This document shows, piece by piece, positions 17,176-27,075 of a stretch of 64,000 bases of DNA. The notes beneath the pieces were generated by a model, which made no database searches, had not been told where the DNA came from, and saw nothing but the letters and a program-made list of their open reading frames with translations. The DNA comes from an uncultured Pseudomonadota bacterium (lineage in GTDB: Bacteria; Pseudomonadota; Gammaproteobacteria; Steroidobacterales; Steroidobacteraceae). The DNA is taken from positions 62,001 through 126,000 of the forward strand of contig CAISEB010000030.1 in NCBI GenBank assembly GCA_903884235.1, in the 5' to 3' direction. The position numbers were made by a program, and so were the translations under genes. How positions within the stretch are numbered: the first letter of the stretch is position 1; the number at the start of each line of letters is the position of its first letter.

Positions 17176-17787
17176 TCAGTTCTTCCATCCCTTGGAGGCG
17201 AGGCCAAGGTGCTGCAGGTAGTCGATCAGCGCCTCCTGCTCCGTTCTGCCCTCCACCGCGGCCTTCGCGCCGGCGATGTCGGCATCCGTGTACGGCACGC
17301 CGACGGTGCGCAGCGCACTCATCTTCTTGGCCGTCAGGTCGGAGTCGATCTTCGCCGTCGCGAGCCACGGGAAGCCGGGCATGTTGGATTCGGGCACGAC
17401 GTCACGCGGGTTGTTGAGGTGCGCGCGGTGCCACTCGTCCGAGTAGCGTCCGCCGACCCGCGCGATGTCCGGACCCGTGCGCTTCGACCCGAACTGGAAC
17501 GGGTGGTCGTACACCGATTCGCCGGCCACCGAGTAGTGGCCATAGCGCTCGGTCTCGGCGCGCAGCGGGCGGATCATCTGCGAGTGGCAGTTGTAGCAGC
17601 CCTCGCGCAGGTAGACGTCGCGACCCTCGAGCTGCAGCGCGGTGTACGGCACGACGCCCGGGGCGGGGTCCGTCACCTGGCTGCTGAAGTACAGCGGAAC
17701 GATCTCGACGAGTCCGCCGACGCTGATGACGATCGCCGTCAGCACGCCGAGCAGGCCGACATTCTTTTCGATCTTTGCGTGGTTCAT
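17176..17787 (-). CDS. ccoO: Cytochrome c oxidase cbb3-type subunit II (CcoO, monoheme)
   Basis: A 203-residue monoheme cytochrome c with one N-terminal anchor ([20 protein letters not shown]). The heme site [15 protein letters not shown] follows, with later [18 protein letters not shown] and a Met-containing NMPGFPWL. It transfers electrons from CcoP to CcoN. The ATG has GGAAG six bases upstream. The gene follows ccoN by 30 bases. Confidence 0.95.
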   Translation of the reverse strand: MNHAKIEKNVGLLGVLTAIVISVGGLVEIVPLYFSSQVTDPAPGVVPYTALQLEGRDVYLREGCYNCHSQMIRPLRAETERYGHYSVAGESVYDHPFQFGSKRTGPDIARVGGRYSDEWHRAHLNNPRDVVPESNMPGFPWLATAKIDSDLTAKKMSALRTVGVPYTDADIAGAKAAVEGRTEQEALIDYLQHLGLASKGWKN

Positions 17788-17817
17788 TTTTTGCTTCCAG
17801 ATTCGGTTGCGGCGGGC

Positions 17818-19245
17818 TCAGCCGTGGGCCGGCTGTGGCACCGGCTGGTCGGCAATGATGGCCTTCGGCCCGGTCACGGTCTTGAAGACGTTGTAGGCCA
17901 TCAGGAACATGCCGCCGAGCACGAGCACGCCACCGGCGAGGCGCACTGCGTAGAACGGGTACGTTGCCTTGAGTGCCTCGACGAAGGTGTAGGTCAGCGT
18001 GCCGTCCGGGTTGGTCGCGCGCCACATCAGGCCCTGCGTGACACCCGAGATCCACATCGCGCAGACGTACAGCACGACGCCGATCGTCATCGTCCAGAAG
18101 TGCACGTCGATCAGCTTGACGCTGTACATCTCGGTGCGGCCGTAGAGCCGGGGAATCAGCGCGTACAACGCGCCGATCGACACCATGGCGACCCAGCCGA
18201 GGGCACCGGAGTGCACGTGGCCGATCGTCCAGTCCGTGTAGTGCGACAGCGAATTGACCGTCTTGATCGCCATCATCGGGCCCTCGAACGTCGACATGCC
18301 GTAGAACGACAGCGAGACGATGAGGAACTTCAGGATCGGGTCGGTGCGCAGCTTATGCCAGGCGCCCGACAGGGTCATGATGCCGTTGATCATGCCGCCC
18401 CACGACGGCGCGATCAGGATCAGCGAGAAGACCATGCCGAGCGACTGCGCCCAGTCCGGCAGCGTCGTGTAGATCAGGTGGTGGGGGCCCGCCCACATGT
18501 ACACCGAGATGAGCGCCCAGAAGTGCACGACCGAGAGCCGGTACGAGTACACCGGGCGGCCGGCCTGCTTCGGCACGAAGTAGTACATGATGCCGAGGAA
18601 GCCGGCGGTCAGGAAGAAGCCCACCGCGTTGTGCCCGTACCACCACTCGACCATGGCGTCGACGGTGCCGGCGTACGCCGAGTAGGACTTCCACAGCGTC
18701 ACCGGGACTTCCGCGCTGTTGACGATGTGCAGCACGGCGACGGTGATGATGAATGCCGCGAAGAACCAGTTAGCGACGTAGATGTGCTTGGTCTTGCGCT
18801 TGACGAGCGTGCCGAGGAACACGATCGCGTAGGCGACCCAGACGACGGCGATGGCGATGTCGATCGGCCATTCCAGCTCGGCGTATTCCTTGCCGGAGGT
18901 GATGCCGAGCGGCAGCGTGATCGCCGCCGCGAGGATGATCGCCTGCCATCCCCAGAACGTGAACGTCGCCAGCGGGCCCGCGAACAGGCGCGTGTGGCAG
19001 GTGCGTTGCACGATGTAGTACGACGTCGAGAACAGGGCACTGCCACCGAACGCGAAGATCACGGCGTTCGTGTGCAGGGGCCGCAGGCGGCCATAGCTCA
19101 GCCAGGCGATGTCGAAGTTGAGGGCAGGGAAGAGCAGCTGGGAGGCGATGACCACCCCGACCAGCATGCCGACGATGCCCCAGACGACGGTCATCAGGGC
19201 GAACTGCCTGACCACAGTATCGTTGTAGGTTTCCGCGCTTTGCAT
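17818..19245 (-). CDS. ccoN: Cytochrome c oxidase cbb3-type subunit I (CcoN)
   Basis: A 475-residue catalytic heme-copper oxidase subunit with twelve expected membrane helices. It holds the high-spin heme b3/CuB site that reduces oxygen to water. Visible family stretches include [35 protein letters not shown] with a CuB histidine region, [15 protein letters not shown] with paired histidines, and [17 protein letters not shown]. It is the first gene of the operon, so its promoter lies in the 243-base divergent region shared with proB. High oxygen affinity and the linked fixLJ genes argue for micro-aerobic expression. Confidence 0.96.
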   Translation of the reverse strand: MQSAETYNDTVVRQFALMTVVWGIVGMLVGVVIASQLLFPALNFDIAWLSYGRLRPLHTNAVIFAFGGSALFSTSYYIVQRTCHTRLFAGPLATFTFWGWQAIILAAAITLPLGITSGKEYAELEWPIDIAIAVVWVAYAIVFLGTLVKRKTKHIYVANWFFAAFIITVAVLHIVNSAEVPVTLWKSYSAYAGTVDAMVEWWYGHNAVGFFLTAGFLGIMYYFVPKQAGRPVYSYRLSVVHFWALISVYMWAGPHHLIYTTLPDWAQSLGMVFSLILIAPSWGGMINGIMTLSGAWHKLRTDPILKFLIVSLSFYGMSTFEGPMMAIKTVNSLSHYTDWTIGHVHSGALGWVAMVSIGALYALIPRLYGRTEMYSVKLIDVHFWTMTIGVVLYVCAMWISGVTQGLMWRATNPDGTLTYTFVEALKATYPFYAVRLAGGVLVLGGMFLMAYNVFKTVTGPKAIIADQPVPQPAHG

Positions 19246-19488
19246 GTGCGTTCCGTTCCGCGAGTTGGATTGGCGGCCTGACCCGGCCGGTGTTGCAGCG
19301 CACGCAGAGTACGGGAGGGCCTACCCCAAGCCCCATACGCAATAGTCCATACCCCTTGCGGAAAAGCCTTATGTATAAGCTGGCGTCCGGGACTTGACGA
19401 GGGACGCACACGGCCGCCCCCGGACAGGCCCCATCCCGGTATAGTCCCGGCGGGTCCCCGGCCCGTCGCCGGACGCCTGCCTCTACCG
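19246..19488. promoter_or_regulatory. Divergent promoter region between ccoN and proB
   Basis: This gap must drive ccoN leftward and proB rightward. CCATAC occurs twice at 19333-19338 and 19347-19352, 14 bases apart. CTTAT and ATAAG form an inverted repeat with a two-base gap at 19368-19379, in an unusually AT-rich spot. These are candidate sites for a FixJ-like LuxR-type regulator. I do not see a good Fnr/FixK box (TTGAT-N4-ATCAA). No experimental site is claimed. Confidence 0.45.
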
Positions 19489-20631
19489 ATGTCCCACGCA
19501 GAATTCCGCACCTGTGCCAAGCGCCTCCGGGACGCCCGTCGCCTGATCGTCAAGGTCGGCTCGGCGCTGCTCGTGGACGCGCGCACCGGCCGGCTCAACC
19601 GGGCCTGGCTCGAGAGCCTGGCGGACGACCTCGGCGAGGCGGCCGGGCGTGGCCAGCAGCTCATCGTGGTCTCGAGCGGTGCGATCGCCCTCGGCCGGCG
19701 CCACCTCGGGCTTGCGCCCGGCCGCCTGCGCCTCGAGGAGAGCCAGGCCGCGGCGGCGGTCGGCCAGATCCGGCTCGCCCGCGCCTGGCAGGAGATCCTC
19801 GAGGACCGCGGCCTCGCCGTGGCGCAGGTGCTGCTGACGCTGGAGGACACCGAGGACCGCCGCCGCTACCTGAATGCGCGCGCGACCCTGAACACGCTCC
19901 TCGGCCTCGGCGCCGTCCCGGTCATCAACGAGAACGACACCGTCGCCACCGCCGAAATCCGCTATGGCGACAACGACCGCCTCGCGGCGCGAGTCGGCCA
20001 GATGGCGAGCGCCGAGTGCGTGGTGCTGCTATCGGACATCGACGGCCTCTATTCCGCCGATCCGGGTCGTGACCCCGCGGCGCGGTTCATCCCCGAGGTC
20101 CGCGAGATCAGCGACGCCGTCGAGGCGATGGCCTCCGGCCCCACGTCCGGCGTCGGCTCCGGCGGGATGACGACGAAGATCGCGGCGGCGCGGATCGCGG
20201 TCGCCGCGGGCTCCAGCCTCTGCATCGCGAGCGGCCGCCGCTTCAACCCCCTCAAGGCCATCCTCGACGGCGAGCGCTGCAGCTGGTTCCTGCCGGGCGC
20301 CAACCCGCTTGCGATGCGCAAGCAGTGGATCGCGGGCACGCTCCAGCCCCGTGGCCGCCTCGTGATCGATGCCGGTGCCGCGGCGGCACTCGGCCGTGGC
20401 AAGAGCCTGCTGCCCGCCGGCGTGCAGAAGGTCGCGGGCCGCTTCGAGCGCGGCGACACGGTGAGCGTGATCGCCGACGGGCGCGAGGTCGCGCGTGGCC
20501 TCGCGGCGTACTCGGCCGCCGACGCTGCGCTGATCCTCGGTCGCAAGAGCGCCGAGATCGAGTCGCTGCTCGGCTATGCCGGCCGCGAGGAGCTGATCCA
20601 CCGCGACGACCTGGTGATGCTCGGTGAGTGA
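19489..20631 (+). CDS. proB: Glutamate 5-kinase ProB
   Basis: A 380-residue enzyme phosphorylating glutamate, the first step of proline synthesis. The amino acid kinase domain has [46 protein letters not shown] and [12 protein letters not shown]. The C-terminal PUA domain (about 280-370) is present, as in the long bacterial form. Its 3' end overlaps proA by eight bases, giving a coupled proBA operon. Confidence 0.95.
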   Translation: MSHAEFRTCAKRLRDARRLIVKVGSALLVDARTGRLNRAWLESLADDLGEAAGRGQQLIVVSSGAIALGRRHLGLAPGRLRLEESQAAAAVGQIRLARAWQEILEDRGLAVAQVLLTLEDTEDRRRYLNARATLNTLLGLGAVPVINENDTVATAEIRYGDNDRLAARVGQMASAECVVLLSDIDGLYSADPGRDPAARFIPEVREISDAVEAMASGPTSGVGSGGMTTKIAAARIAVAAGSSLCIASGRRFNPLKAILDGERCSWFLPGANPLAMRKQWIAGTLQPRGRLVIDAGAAAALGRGKSLLPAGVQKVAGRFERGDTVSVIADGREVARGLAAYSAADAALILGRKSAEIESLLGYAGREELIHRDDLVMLGE

Positions 20632-21916
20632 GGTGACCCCCCTGGTAGATTCCGACACGCTTGCCGCCACGATGCGCGCGCTGGGCGAGTCGGCCCGCGC
20701 GGGAGCGGCGGCGCTCGCCGCAGCGCCGCGCGCGTTGAAGGATGCCGCGCTGGCCGCAGCGGCGGCTGCGATCCGCTCGTCCGCCGCCCAGATTCTCGCC
20801 GCCAACGCGCAGGACCTGGTGGTCGCGCGTGCACGCGGTCTCGGCGCCTCGCTCCTCGACCGGCTGCTGCTCGACGCCGGGCGCGTCGAGGCGATGGCGC
20901 GTGGCCTCGAGGAGATCGCCGCGTTGCCGGACCCGGTCGGCGCCGTGATCGCGGACTGGACGCGTCCGAACGGCCTGCGCATCCAGCGCGTGCGCGTCCC
21001 GCTCGGCGTGATCGGGATCATCTACGAGAGCCGGCCGAACGTGACTGCCGACGCCGGCGGGCTGTGCCTGAAGTCCGGCAACGCGGTGATCCTGAGGCCA
21101 GGCTCCGAGAGCGTCCATTCCAGTGCCGCCATCCATGCCTGCCTCGAGCGCGGCCTCGCGGCCGCAGGCCTGCCGGCGGCGTGCATCCAGCGCGTGCCCA
21201 CCACGGATCGCGACGCGGTGCGGCACCTGCTCGCCGAGATGGCCGACTACATCGACGTCATCGTGCCGCGCGGCGGGCGCGGGCTGATCGAGCGGGTGCA
21301 GCGCGAGGCGCGGGTGCCGGTGATCGGCCACCTCGACGGCAACTGCCATGTCTACGTCGATCGCGATGCGGACCTCGCGATGGCGACCGCGATCGCGATC
21401 AACGCCAAGCTGCGCCGCACGGGCGTGTGCGGATCCGCCGAGACCCTGCTGGTCGATGCCGGTGCGCCGCGCGGGCACCTGGCCGCGCTGCTCGGTGCGC
21501 TGCTCGATGCGGGCTGCGCCGTGCGCGGCGATGCGGCGTGCCAGGCCGCCGACGCGCGCGTGACGCCCGCCACCGAACTCGACTGGTCGACCGAGTATCT
21601 CGACCGCATCATCGCGGCGCGCGTCGTCGACGGCGTCGACGCGGCGATTCGCCACATCGGGTCCTACGGCTCGGCGCACACCGAATCGATCGTGACCGGG
21701 AACACGGCGACGGCGGAACGCTTCCTCGCGGGCGTCGACAGCGCGATCGTGCTGCACAACGCCTCGACGCAGTTCGCCGACGGCGGTGAGTTCGGGATGG
21801 GCGCCGAGATCGGCATCTCGACGGACCGGTTCCACGCGCGTGGCCCGGTCGGAGTCGAGCAGCTGACGAGCTACAAGTACGTCGTGCGCGGCGCGGGCCA
21901 GATCCGGCCCGGCTGA
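20624..21916 (+). CDS. proA: Gamma-glutamyl phosphate reductase ProA
   Basis: A 430-residue NADPH-dependent aldehyde-dehydrogenase-fold enzyme making glutamate semialdehyde. Conserved stretches are [48 protein letters not shown] with the catalytic cysteine, and [17 protein letters not shown]. The GTG start lies inside the proB 3' end; the ATG at 20672 is a possible internal alternative. Length is typical. Confidence 0.95.
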   Translation: MSEVTPLVDSDTLAATMRALGESARAGAAALAAAPRALKDAALAAAAAAIRSSAAQILAANAQDLVVARARGLGASLLDRLLLDAGRVEAMARGLEEIAALPDPVGAVIADWTRPNGLRIQRVRVPLGVIGIIYESRPNVTADAGGLCLKSGNAVILRPGSESVHSSAAIHACLERGLAAAGLPAACIQRVPTTDRDAVRHLLAEMADYIDVIVPRGGRGLIERVQREARVPVIGHLDGNCHVYVDRDADLAMATAIAINAKLRRTGVCGSAETLLVDAGAPRGHLAALLGALLDAGCAVRGDAACQAADARVTPATELDWSTEYLDRIIAARVVDGVDAAIRHIGSYGSAHTESIVTGNTATAERFLAGVDSAIVLHNASTQFADGGEFGMGAEIGISTDRFHARGPVGVEQLTSYKYVVRGAGQIRPG

Positions 21917-21923
21917 TCCGGCC

Positions 21924-23525
21924 TCAGGCGTGGCGCGGCTGGCCTGCGAGGCCGCCGCGCAGCGATCGCGCGCTGACCCCGCGCGCGACCAGTGCTTCCG
22001 CGGCCAGCAGCGACCGTTGGCCCCGTGCGCAGACGAGCAGCACGGGGCCGGTGCCCTCGGGCAGCGCGGCGCCCGCGGCGAGGCGCGCCGCGGGAATGTG
22101 CAGCCGCGCGACGGGCAGGGGCCGTGCCAGGATCTCGTCGGGGTCGCGCACGTCGACGACCGTGAAGTCCGCGGCGGCGCCGGGCGTCGCGAGGTCAAGC
22201 TCCATTTCCAGCGATGGCGCCGGCTCCACCGGATCGAGTTCCGTGCAGGGCCCGCCGGCACACCCCGCCGCGCGCCGCGCACGCAGGCGGCGCGTTTCCA
22301 GCGTACGCAGGTCGACGAGCAGCACGCCGGTGCAGGCCGGGGACTCGAGCCCGAGCACGATCTTGATCACCTCGAGCGCCTGCATGCTGCCGAGCACGCC
22401 GGGTACCGGACCGAGCACGCCGGCTTCCGCGCAGTTGCCGACGACGCCCGGCCGGGTGGCGCGTGGCCAGACGCAGCGCACGCACGGGCCACCGGGCATC
22501 ACGACCTGCAGCTGGCCCTCGTACTGGTAGATGCTTGCCGCCACCGCCGGCTTGCCAAGTCGCACGGCGACGTCGTTGACGACGAAGCGCGTGGCGAAGT
22601 TGTCGCTGCAGTCGACCAGGATGTCGTAGCCGCCGGCGAGTGGCGGTAGCGTCGAACGATCGGCGCGCTGCACGTACGGCCGCACGTCCACCTCCGGGTT
22701 CAGCGCGCGCAGCCGCTCGGCGGCGAGCAGTGCCTTCGGTCGGCCGACGTCGGCGAGTGAATAGATCGTCTGGCGGTGCAGGTTCGAGGTGTCGAGGACG
22801 TCGCCGTCGACGACGCCGATCGTGCCGATGCCCGCGCCGGCGAGGTAGCCGAGCACGGGCGCACCAAGCCCGCCGGCGCCGATGACGAGCACGCGCGCGG
22901 TACGCAGGCGCGCCTGGCCGGCGTCGCCCACCTCGGGGAGCACCCGCTGGCGCGAGTAGTCCGGTGACGGCAGCCCCGGCGCGTGCACGCCGACCGAGGC
23001 GGGTGCGCGTGGGGTGGCGTGATCATGACCATGGTCATGATCATGGTCCTGGTCATGACCGCGGGCGGCGCCGTGCGGGTGTGCGGTGACGGTCGGCGCG
23101 GCGGCGCAGCGCTCGCAGTTGACCCAGCCCGAGTCGCCGGCGACGTAGTGCTCCTTCTTCCAGATCGGAACGCGATGCTTGACCTCGTCGATGATGTAGC
23201 GGCATGCCGCGAACGCCTCGCCGCGGTGCGGCGCGCTGACGCCGATCCAGACCGCGAGTTCACCGAGCGCGAGCTCGCCGACGCGGTGCACGCAACGGGC
23301 GTGCGTGACGCCGAAGCGCGCCATGGCCTCGGCGATGATCCGATCGCCCTCCTTGACCGCCAGCAGTGCGTACGCCTCGTACTCCAGGCGCTCCACCGGA
23401 CGGCCGTCGTTGAAGTCTCGGACCCAGCCCTCGAAGCTCGCGAAGCCGCCGCAGGTGCGGTCCTCGACCGTCGCGTGCAGCGCCGCGGCATCGAGCGGCC
23501 GGTCGCTGAATTCGAAGTGCGCCAC
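21924..23525 (-). CDS. moaE: MoaE-MoeB-rhodanese fusion protein for molybdopterin synthesis
   Basis: A 533-residue three-part protein. Residues 1-135 are MoaE, the large molybdopterin synthase subunit (RDFNDGRPVERLEYEAY, SAPHRGEAFAACRYIIDEVK, HRVPIWKKE). A linker (136-185) contains HDQDHDHDHGHDH. Residues 187-420 are a MoeB/ThiF adenylyltransferase that activates the MoaD C-terminus (YSRQRVLPEVG, VLVIGAGGLGAPVLGYLAG, DTSNLHRQTIY, zinc CxxC in CVRCVW). The last 100 residues form a rhodanese with an active cysteine in VCARGQRS, a possible sulfur donor. The GTG start at 23525 is two bases after the moaD stop. The fusion would unite sulfur activation and transfer in one chain. Confidence 0.88.
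   Translation of the reverse strand: MAHFEFSDRPLDAAALHATVEDRTCGGFASFEGWVRDFNDGRPVERLEYEAYALLAVKEGDRIIAEAMARFGVTHARCVHRVGELALGELAVWIGVSAPHRGEAFAACRYIIDEVKHRVPIWKKEHYVAGDSGWVNCERCAAAPTVTAHPHGAARGHDQDHDHDHGHDHATPRAPASVGVHAPGLPSPDYSRQRVLPEVGDAGQARLRTARVLVIGAGGLGAPVLGYLAGAGIGTIGVVDGDVLDTSNLHRQTIYSLADVGRPKALLAAERLRALNPEVDVRPYVQRADRSTLPPLAGGYDILVDCSDNFATRFVVNDVAVRLGKPAVAASIYQYEGQLQVVMPGGPCVRCVWPRATRPGVVGNCAEAGVLGPVPGVLGSMQALEVIKIVLGLESPACTGVLLVDLRTLETRRLRARRAAGCAGGPCTELDPVEPAPSLEMELDLATPGAAADFTVVDVRDPDEILARPLPVARLHIPAARLAAGAALPEGTGPVLLVCARGQRSLLAAEALVARGVSARSLRGGLAGQPRHA
23020..23043. repeat. Perfect 24-base palindrome inside the fusion gene
   Basis: The 24 bases equal their own reverse complement, centred on CCATGG, and lie in the His/Asp-rich linker codons (cat, gac and gtc alternation). 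The symmetry follows from repeated CAT and GAC codons; a regulatory role is unlikely but RNA folding is possible. Confidence 0.85.
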
Positions 23526-23527
23526 GG

Positions 23528-23770
23528 TCAGCCGCCGGCGACCGGCGGGATGAAGACGACCTCGGCGCCGTCGCTGAGCGCGTCGTGCCAGCCGGCGAAC
23601 TCGCCGTCGATGGCGACCCGCAGCTGGCTGACCTCGGGCGTCAGCTGGTGCCGCGCGCGCAGCTCCTCGTAGAGCGCCTGGGCTGTCGCCGCGCTCGTCG
23701 CGACCCGCTCCCGGCTCGTGCCGGCCTGTTCCCGCAGGAGCGCGTAGTACTGGACGTCCACCGAGATCAT
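23528..23770 (-). CDS. moaD: Molybdopterin synthase sulfur carrier subunit MoaD
   Basis: An 80-residue ubiquitin-fold protein ending in the required Gly-Gly (VFIPPVAGG). The core has VQYYALLREQAGTSRE and LYEELRARHQL. MoeB adenylates its C-terminus, sulfur is added, and MoaE uses the thiocarboxylate. The ATG overlaps the mobA stop by four bases. It directly precedes the MoaE-MoeB fusion, its partner. Confidence 0.93.
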   Translation of the reverse strand: MISVDVQYYALLREQAGTSRERVATSAATAQALYEELRARHQLTPEVSQLRVAIDGEFAGWHDALSDGAEVVFIPPVAGG

Positions 23771-24372
23771 CGCGCGCTCCCTGGGCGTGCCGCGGCGATG
23801 GCCGCGGCATAGTCGTCCGGCGTATTGACGTTGGCGAGCGCGTCCGGCGTGGCCAGCGTCACGAGCTTCGCGCCGTGGCTCAGCAGGAACTTCCGCGGGC
23901 AGCTGCGGCCGCCGGCGACGAAGCTCGCGAGCGGGGCGTGGCTCGACGGCTCCCAGATCGCGCACAAGGGCTCCGGCAGCCCGTCGCCACTGGCCCGGTA
24001 GGCGGTGGCGGGGGCCGCGGGATCGCGCGCCGCGACCAGCGCCGCCAGCGTCGCGGCATCGAGCAGCGGCAGGTCAACCGCGACCACGAGCCAGGAATGA
24101 TCGGGCAGGGCTTCCTGCGCGGCGAGGATGCCGGCCGCCGGCCCCACGTCGACGAGGCGGTCCTCGACCTGCGGCCAGCGCGCGCGCTCGGCTTCCTCGC
24201 GCTGGTCGGGCCGGACCGAGACGTAGGCGCGCGTCGTGTGGGCGGCGACGAGGCGCATCGCGCGGGCGAGCTGCGACTCGCCCGCGAACGCGAGCGTCGC
24301 CTTGTCGACCTGCATGCGGCGGCTGCGGCCGCCGGCGAGGACCAGGCCCGCGAGCGGCGCATCAGCCCGCAT
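23767..24372 (-). CDS. mobA: Molybdenum cofactor guanylyltransferase MobA
   Basis: A 201-residue nucleotidyltransferase that attaches GMP to molybdopterin. The GTP-binding motif is [18 protein letters not shown]; the usual RMGxDK glycine is Gln here. [15 protein letters not shown] and [11 protein letters not shown] follow. The start at 24372 overlaps moaC by eleven bases and matches the family N-terminus. Possible relatives are other NTP transferases (MocA type), but the MoCo operon position supports MobA. Confidence 0.85.
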   Translation of the reverse strand: MRADAPLAGLVLAGGRSRRMQVDKATLAFAGESQLARAMRLVAAHTTRAYVSVRPDQREEAERARWPQVEDRLVDVGPAAGILAAQEALPDHSWLVVAVDLPLLDAATLAALVAARDPAAPATAYRASGDGLPEPLCAIWEPSSHAPLASFVAGGRSCPRKFLLSHGAKLVTLATPDALANVNTPDDYAAAIAAARPGSAR

Positions 24373-24844
24373 CGTCGGCTCCGAAGTCGCTCTTGCCGCC
24401 GCGCTTGTGCAGCAGGCGGGTGCCATCGATCACGATGTCATGGGACAGCGCCTTGCACATGTCGTAGACGGTGAGCGCCGCGACGCTCGCGCCGGTGAGG
24501 GCCTCCATCTCGACTCCGGTGCGATGCTGGACCGCGACCTCGCAGCGGATGATGACGTCGTCGCCGTCGGCCTCGATGTGGATCTTGCAGCGGTCGAGCC
24601 CGAGCGGGTGGCAGAACGGGATCAGTTCGTGCGTGCGTTTCGCCGCCATCGTGCCGGCGATGATGGCGGTGTGGAACACCGGGCCCTTTGCCGTCGCGAA
24701 GCCTGCCGCAGCGAGTGCGCGGGCGACGGCCGGTGGCAGCCGCACCCGCGACTCGGCAACCGCGCTGCGCGCGGTCACGGCCTTGCCGCCGACATCGACC
24801 ATGCTCGGCGCACCCTCGTCCGAGACGTGTGTGAGCGTGTTCAT
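24362..24844 (-). CDS. moaC: Cyclic pyranopterin monophosphate synthase MoaC
   Basis: A 160-residue enzyme that, with MoaA, converts GTP to cyclic pyranopterin. Motifs are [36 protein letters not shown] (active-site region) and [20 protein letters not shown]. The family length is about 160. The ATG overlaps the moaA stop by one base. Confidence 0.95.
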   Translation of the reverse strand: MNTLTHVSDEGAPSMVDVGGKAVTARSAVAESRVRLPPAVARALAAAGFATAKGPVFHTAIIAGTMAAKRTHELIPFCHPLGLDRCKIHIEADGDDVIIRCEVAVQHRTGVEMEALTGASVAALTVYDMCKALSHDIVIDGTRLLHKRGGKSDFGADDAG

Positions 24845-25887
24845 CAGCCCCCGATGTAGTACATCTCGATCTTGCGCCGGGTGTCTTCCGCGTGCGGTTC
24901 GGCGCGCAGCTCGCTGTAGCGGTCGCTGCGGCCGAGCCAGGCACCACGCACGAGCGCCAGGAGTTCGGCATCGTCGGCGCCGCGCCGCAGGGGCGTGCGC
25001 AGGTCGAGTCCCGCGTTCGCGAACAGGCAGGTGTACAGCACGCCTTCCGAGGACAGGCGCGCGCGCGAGCAGGCGCCGCAGAACGGCTGCGTCACGGACG
25101 AGATGAAGCCGACCTCGCCCGCGCCGTCGGCGAACGCATAGCGCTCGGCGACCTCGCCGTGGTAACCGGCCGCGACCGGCACGAGCGGCCAGCGCGCCGC
25201 GATCGCGGCATGCAGCTCCTTCGACGGCACGACGCGGCTGCGATCCCAGTGGTTGCGGTTGCCGACGTCCATGTATTCGATGAAGCGCACGACGACCGGC
25301 GTACCGCGGAAGCGCTCGACGAGGTCGAGCAGCGTGTGGTCGTTGACGCCGCGTTGCACGACGCAGTTGACCTTGATCGGCGCGAGCCCCGCGGCGAGCG
25401 CGACGTCGATGCCCTCGAGCACCTCGGTCGGGCTGCCGTAGCCGCCGGACATCGCCCGGAACACGCCGGGATCGAGCGAATCGAGGCTGACGGTGACGCG
25501 GGCGAGTCCCTGCGCGTGCAGTTCGCGGGCGTGACGGCCGAGGAGGATGCCGTTGGTGGTCAGTGCGACGTCCTCGACGCCGGGCAGTGCCGCGAGGTCG
25601 CCGACGAGTTCCTCGAGCCCGGCGCGCAGCAGCGGCTCGCCGCCGGTCAGGCGCAGCTTGCGCACGCCAAGGTCGACGAACAGGCCGGCGAGGCGCGTGA
25701 TCTCCGCGAACGAGAGGCGCTCCGCGGTGCCGAGGAACCTATAGCCCTCGCCGAACGTCTCCTTCGGCATGCAGTAGGGGCAGCGGAAATTGCACCGGTC
25801 CATGACCGAGATCCGCAGGTCATGCATCGGCCGGCCGCGACGGTCCAGCGGCGCGGTGGGGGACTGCAGGGAGATCACGGTCGTCAT
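24844..25887 (-). CDS. moaA: GTP 3',8-cyclase MoaA (radical SAM)
   Basis: A 347-residue radical SAM enzyme. The N-terminal [4Fe-4S] motif is [14 protein letters not shown] (CxxxCxxC). The C-terminal cluster motif is [21 protein letters not shown] within the limits seen, and the chain ends in the functional Gly-Gly (MYYIGG). It carries out the first step of molybdenum cofactor synthesis. ATG at 25887 is chosen; a GTG at 25893 overlaps the moeA stop and a TTG at 25896 is also in frame. Confidence 0.95.
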   Translation of the reverse strand: MTTVISLQSPTAPLDRRGRPMHDLRISVMDRCNFRCPYCMPKETFGEGYRFLGTAERLSFAEITRLAGLFVDLGVRKLRLTGGEPLLRAGLEELVGDLAALPGVEDVALTTNGILLGRHARELHAQGLARVTVSLDSLDPGVFRAMSGGYGSPTEVLEGIDVALAAGLAPIKVNCVVQRGVNDHTLLDLVERFRGTPVVVRFIEYMDVGNRNHWDRSRVVPSKELHAAIAARWPLVPVAAGYHGEVAERYAFADGAGEVGFISSVTQPFCGACSRARLSSEGVLYTCLFANAGLDLRTPLRRGADDAELLALVRGAWLGRSDRYSELRAEPHAEDTRRKIEMYYIGG

Positions 25888-25889
25888 GG

Positions 25890-27071
25890 TCACCAAGTGT
25901 AGAACGGCACGGCCTGGCCGGCTTCATGGCGACGACCGGGCGACAATTCAACGAAGCCCGCCGTGCCGGCGAGCGAGGTGAAGTCCCCGGAGCCGTGGTT
26001 CGCACGGGGCGTCACGCGCGCGCCGTCCTGGTCGACCGCGAGGAACGCGGTGAGCCCGTGGCGGGCTTCATGGGCGCTGGCGAGGGTTGCGTACAGGACG
26101 GACGGCGTGGGCGCGCCCTCGAGCCGGGCGAGCGCGGGCAGCACGTAGCGCACCAGGCAGACCAGGGTCGAGACGGGGTTGCCCGGCAACGCGAACACCG
26201 GCTGGCCGCCGGGCGCGATGCCGAACCAGAATGGCTTGCCGGGCCGCTGCGCGACCTTGTGGAACACCCGTTCCACGCCGAGCGACTCGAGCACCGCCGG
26301 TACGTGGTCGAAGCGGCCGGCGGAGACGCCGCCACTGAGCACGATCGCGTCGCGGTCCGCGAGTTCGGCGGCGAGCGCGGCCCGGATCGCGGTCGGATCG
26401 TCCTCGAGGTGCAGGTCGCGCAGGTCGAGGTAGCCGCGTGCGGCGAGCGTCGCGGCGATGCCATGGGCGTTGGAGCGGCGGATCTGCCACGGCGCGATCG
26501 GCCGGTCGGGTCCGACCAGCTCGTTGCCGGTCGACACGATCGCGATGCGCGGAACTCGCGTCACGCAGAGCGAGCCGCGACCCACCGAAGCGGCGATGGC
26601 GAGCTCCGGACCGCGCAGGCGCGTCCCGGGCGCCAGGGCGGTGTCGCCGGCGCGGGCGTCGCTGGCGCGCCGGTGGATGTTCGCGCCAGCGACGGTCTCG
26701 CCGCCGGGCGCGAGGCGGGCCCGGCCCGCGGCGACGCTGAGTTGCTCGACCGGGATCACCGCGTCGGTGCCCGGCGGCAGCATCGCCCCGGTCATCACCT
26801 CGAGGCAGTCATCCTCCGCGGGCAGCGCCATGGGCTCGGCGCCCGCCGCGACGGTCCCGGCGATCCGGAAGTCGCGCCGCCCGGACGCGACGGCGGCCGC
26901 GACGACGGCGATGCCGTCCATCGCGACGCGATCGAACGGCGGCTGGTCGCGCTCGACGAGCAGGTGCTCGCGCAGCACGCGGCCGGCTGCCGCGCCGAGG
27001 CCGCAGGTCTCGGCGGCGAGCGGCGCCACGCGGGCGTCGATCGCCGCTGCGGCCTCGGCCGGGGTCAGCAT
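25890..27071 (-). CDS. moeA: Molybdopterin molybdenumtransferase MoeA
   Basis: A 393-residue enzyme inserting molybdate into adenylated molybdopterin. Motifs are PPFDRVAMDGIAV, VLSGGVSAGRFDHVP (family GGVSxGxxD; the Asp is kept after an Arg-Phe), KVAQRPGKPFWFG and ALPGNPVS. The start at 27071 fits the family. It is the first gene of the MoCo operon, with a secreted-protein gene four bases upstream on the same strand. Confidence 0.94.
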   Translation of the reverse strand: MLTPAEAAAAIDARVAPLAAETCGLGAAAGRVLREHLLVERDQPPFDRVAMDGIAVVAAAVASGRRDFRIAGTVAAGAEPMALPAEDDCLEVMTGAMLPPGTDAVIPVEQLSVAAGRARLAPGGETVAGANIHRRASDARAGDTALAPGTRLRGPELAIAASVGRGSLCVTRVPRIAIVSTGNELVGPDRPIAPWQIRRSNAHGIAATLAARGYLDLRDLHLEDDPTAIRAALAAELADRDAIVLSGGVSAGRFDHVPAVLESLGVERVFHKVAQRPGKPFWFGIAPGGQPVFALPGNPVSTLVCLVRYVLPALARLEGAPTPSVLYATLASAHEARHGLTAFLAVDQDGARVTPRANHGSGDFTSLAGTAGFVELSPGRRHEAGQAVPFYTW

Positions 27072-27075
27072 CCGG

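Noticed and set aside
19246-19488. An Fnr/FixK box upstream of ccoN
   Set aside because: No sequence close to TTGAT-N4-ATCAA was found on reading the region on both strands.
21924-23525. Two separate genes, moaE and moeB, joined by a missed stop
   Set aside because: The frame runs unbroken through the linker codons with no stop, no start with a ribosome binding site, and consistent codon use, so a true fusion is more likely.
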